Below, in pieces: positions 63,787-64,000 of a DNA stretch of 64,000 nucleotides. The DNA comes from Hydractinia symbiolongicarpus (Eukaryota > Cnidaria > Hydrozoa > Anthoathecata > Hydractiniidae): assembly GCF_029227915.1 (NCBI RefSeq), contig NC_079883.1, positions 6,572,001 to 6,636,000 of the forward strand, given 5' to 3'. The stretch's first letter is position 1; every line of letters begins with the position of its first letter. Under the pieces are notes generated by a model. That model worked only from the letters and a program-made list of their open reading frames with translations. It made no database searches and was not told the DNA's origin. The translations under genes and the position numbers were made by a program.

Positions 63787-63926
63787 GTGAGTAGCACAAA
63801 GGGCTTTGATTGTTGCCATTTATATTCAAAAACAAAAACTTTAGAAAATTTTCAAGTTGAGCTGTTTTTGCATTGTTGTTTAATTCGTCTTGCTTTTAAC
63901 AACCTTGCAATGCTGTCTTTGACGGT

Positions 63927-63980
63927 AAATATTTCAAGCATGTCTACTTCGTTAAATATTTCAAGCATGTCTACTTCGTT
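63927..63980 (+). repeat. 27-bp tandem duplication in an MRPS5 intron
   Basis: Two identical units beginning aaatatttcaagcatgtcta at 63927–63953 and 63954–63980, in the intron after coding exon 7. Confidence 0.9.
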
Positions 63981-64000
63981 AAATTTTTAACGAACAAGCT

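Overview
The window is AT-rich animal nuclear DNA: genes are split by short GT–AG introns, introns and spacers are crowded with eukaryotic DNA transposons, and the recognisable genes are metazoan. Gene content fits a cnidarian, most likely a hydrozoan; this is inference from gene style (secreted ADA2-type adenosine deaminases in tandem, beta-helix/multi-membrane-span surface proteins, acceptor-like sites just before each ATG as expected under spliced-leader trans-splicing), not from a species-specific marker.

Layout. 1–1.9 kb: a possible 3' end of an upstream gene, then spacer. 1.9–5.7 kb and 15.5–19.1 kb: two paralogous, same-strand genes for large cell-surface proteins, each a signal-peptide mini-exon, one phase-1 intron and one giant exon coding a parallel beta-helix ectodomain, a cysteine-rich module and about eight membrane spans. 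Between them lie about 10 kb of spacer with a nested pair of non-autonomous transposons (11.4–13.3 kb) and a minisatellite (14.0–14.2 kb). 19–28 kb: spacer with a decayed SWIM/YqaJ-nuclease transposon (23.6–25.7 kb).

28.2–51.5 kb: three intact head-to-tail ADA2/ADGF (secreted adenosine deaminase) genes of six coding exons each, 512, 507 and 507 residues, which I assembled from the sequence with all exon phases matching. Copy 1 has a 4.6 kb first intron that holds a Harbinger element nested in a TA-flanked MITE, plus a tRNA-derived SINE. Copies 2 and 3 share the same pogo-like insertion in intron 2. Copy 3 alone has a TTAA-flanked MITE in intron 3. The repeat pattern shows that copy 2 is a hybrid (5' part like copy 3, 3' part like copy 1) made by a tandem duplication of about 7.3 kb, and that about 3.1 kb of copies 2 and 3 was homogenised recently.

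51.5–60.3 kb: spacer with a broken Merlin/ISXO2-type transposase (54.8–55.8 kb), short repeats (56.3 kb) and a deleted Copia-type retroelement on the minus strand (58.2–60.3 kb). 60.4–63.8 kb to the window end: the first seven coding exons of the mitochondrial ribosomal protein uS5m (MRPS5), which runs off the window.

The genes do not form a pathway. The ADA2 array would deaminate extracellular adenosine, the beta-helix proteins are surface proteins of unknown role, and MRPS5 is a housekeeping gene. All spliced models were assembled by reading, without transcript data.
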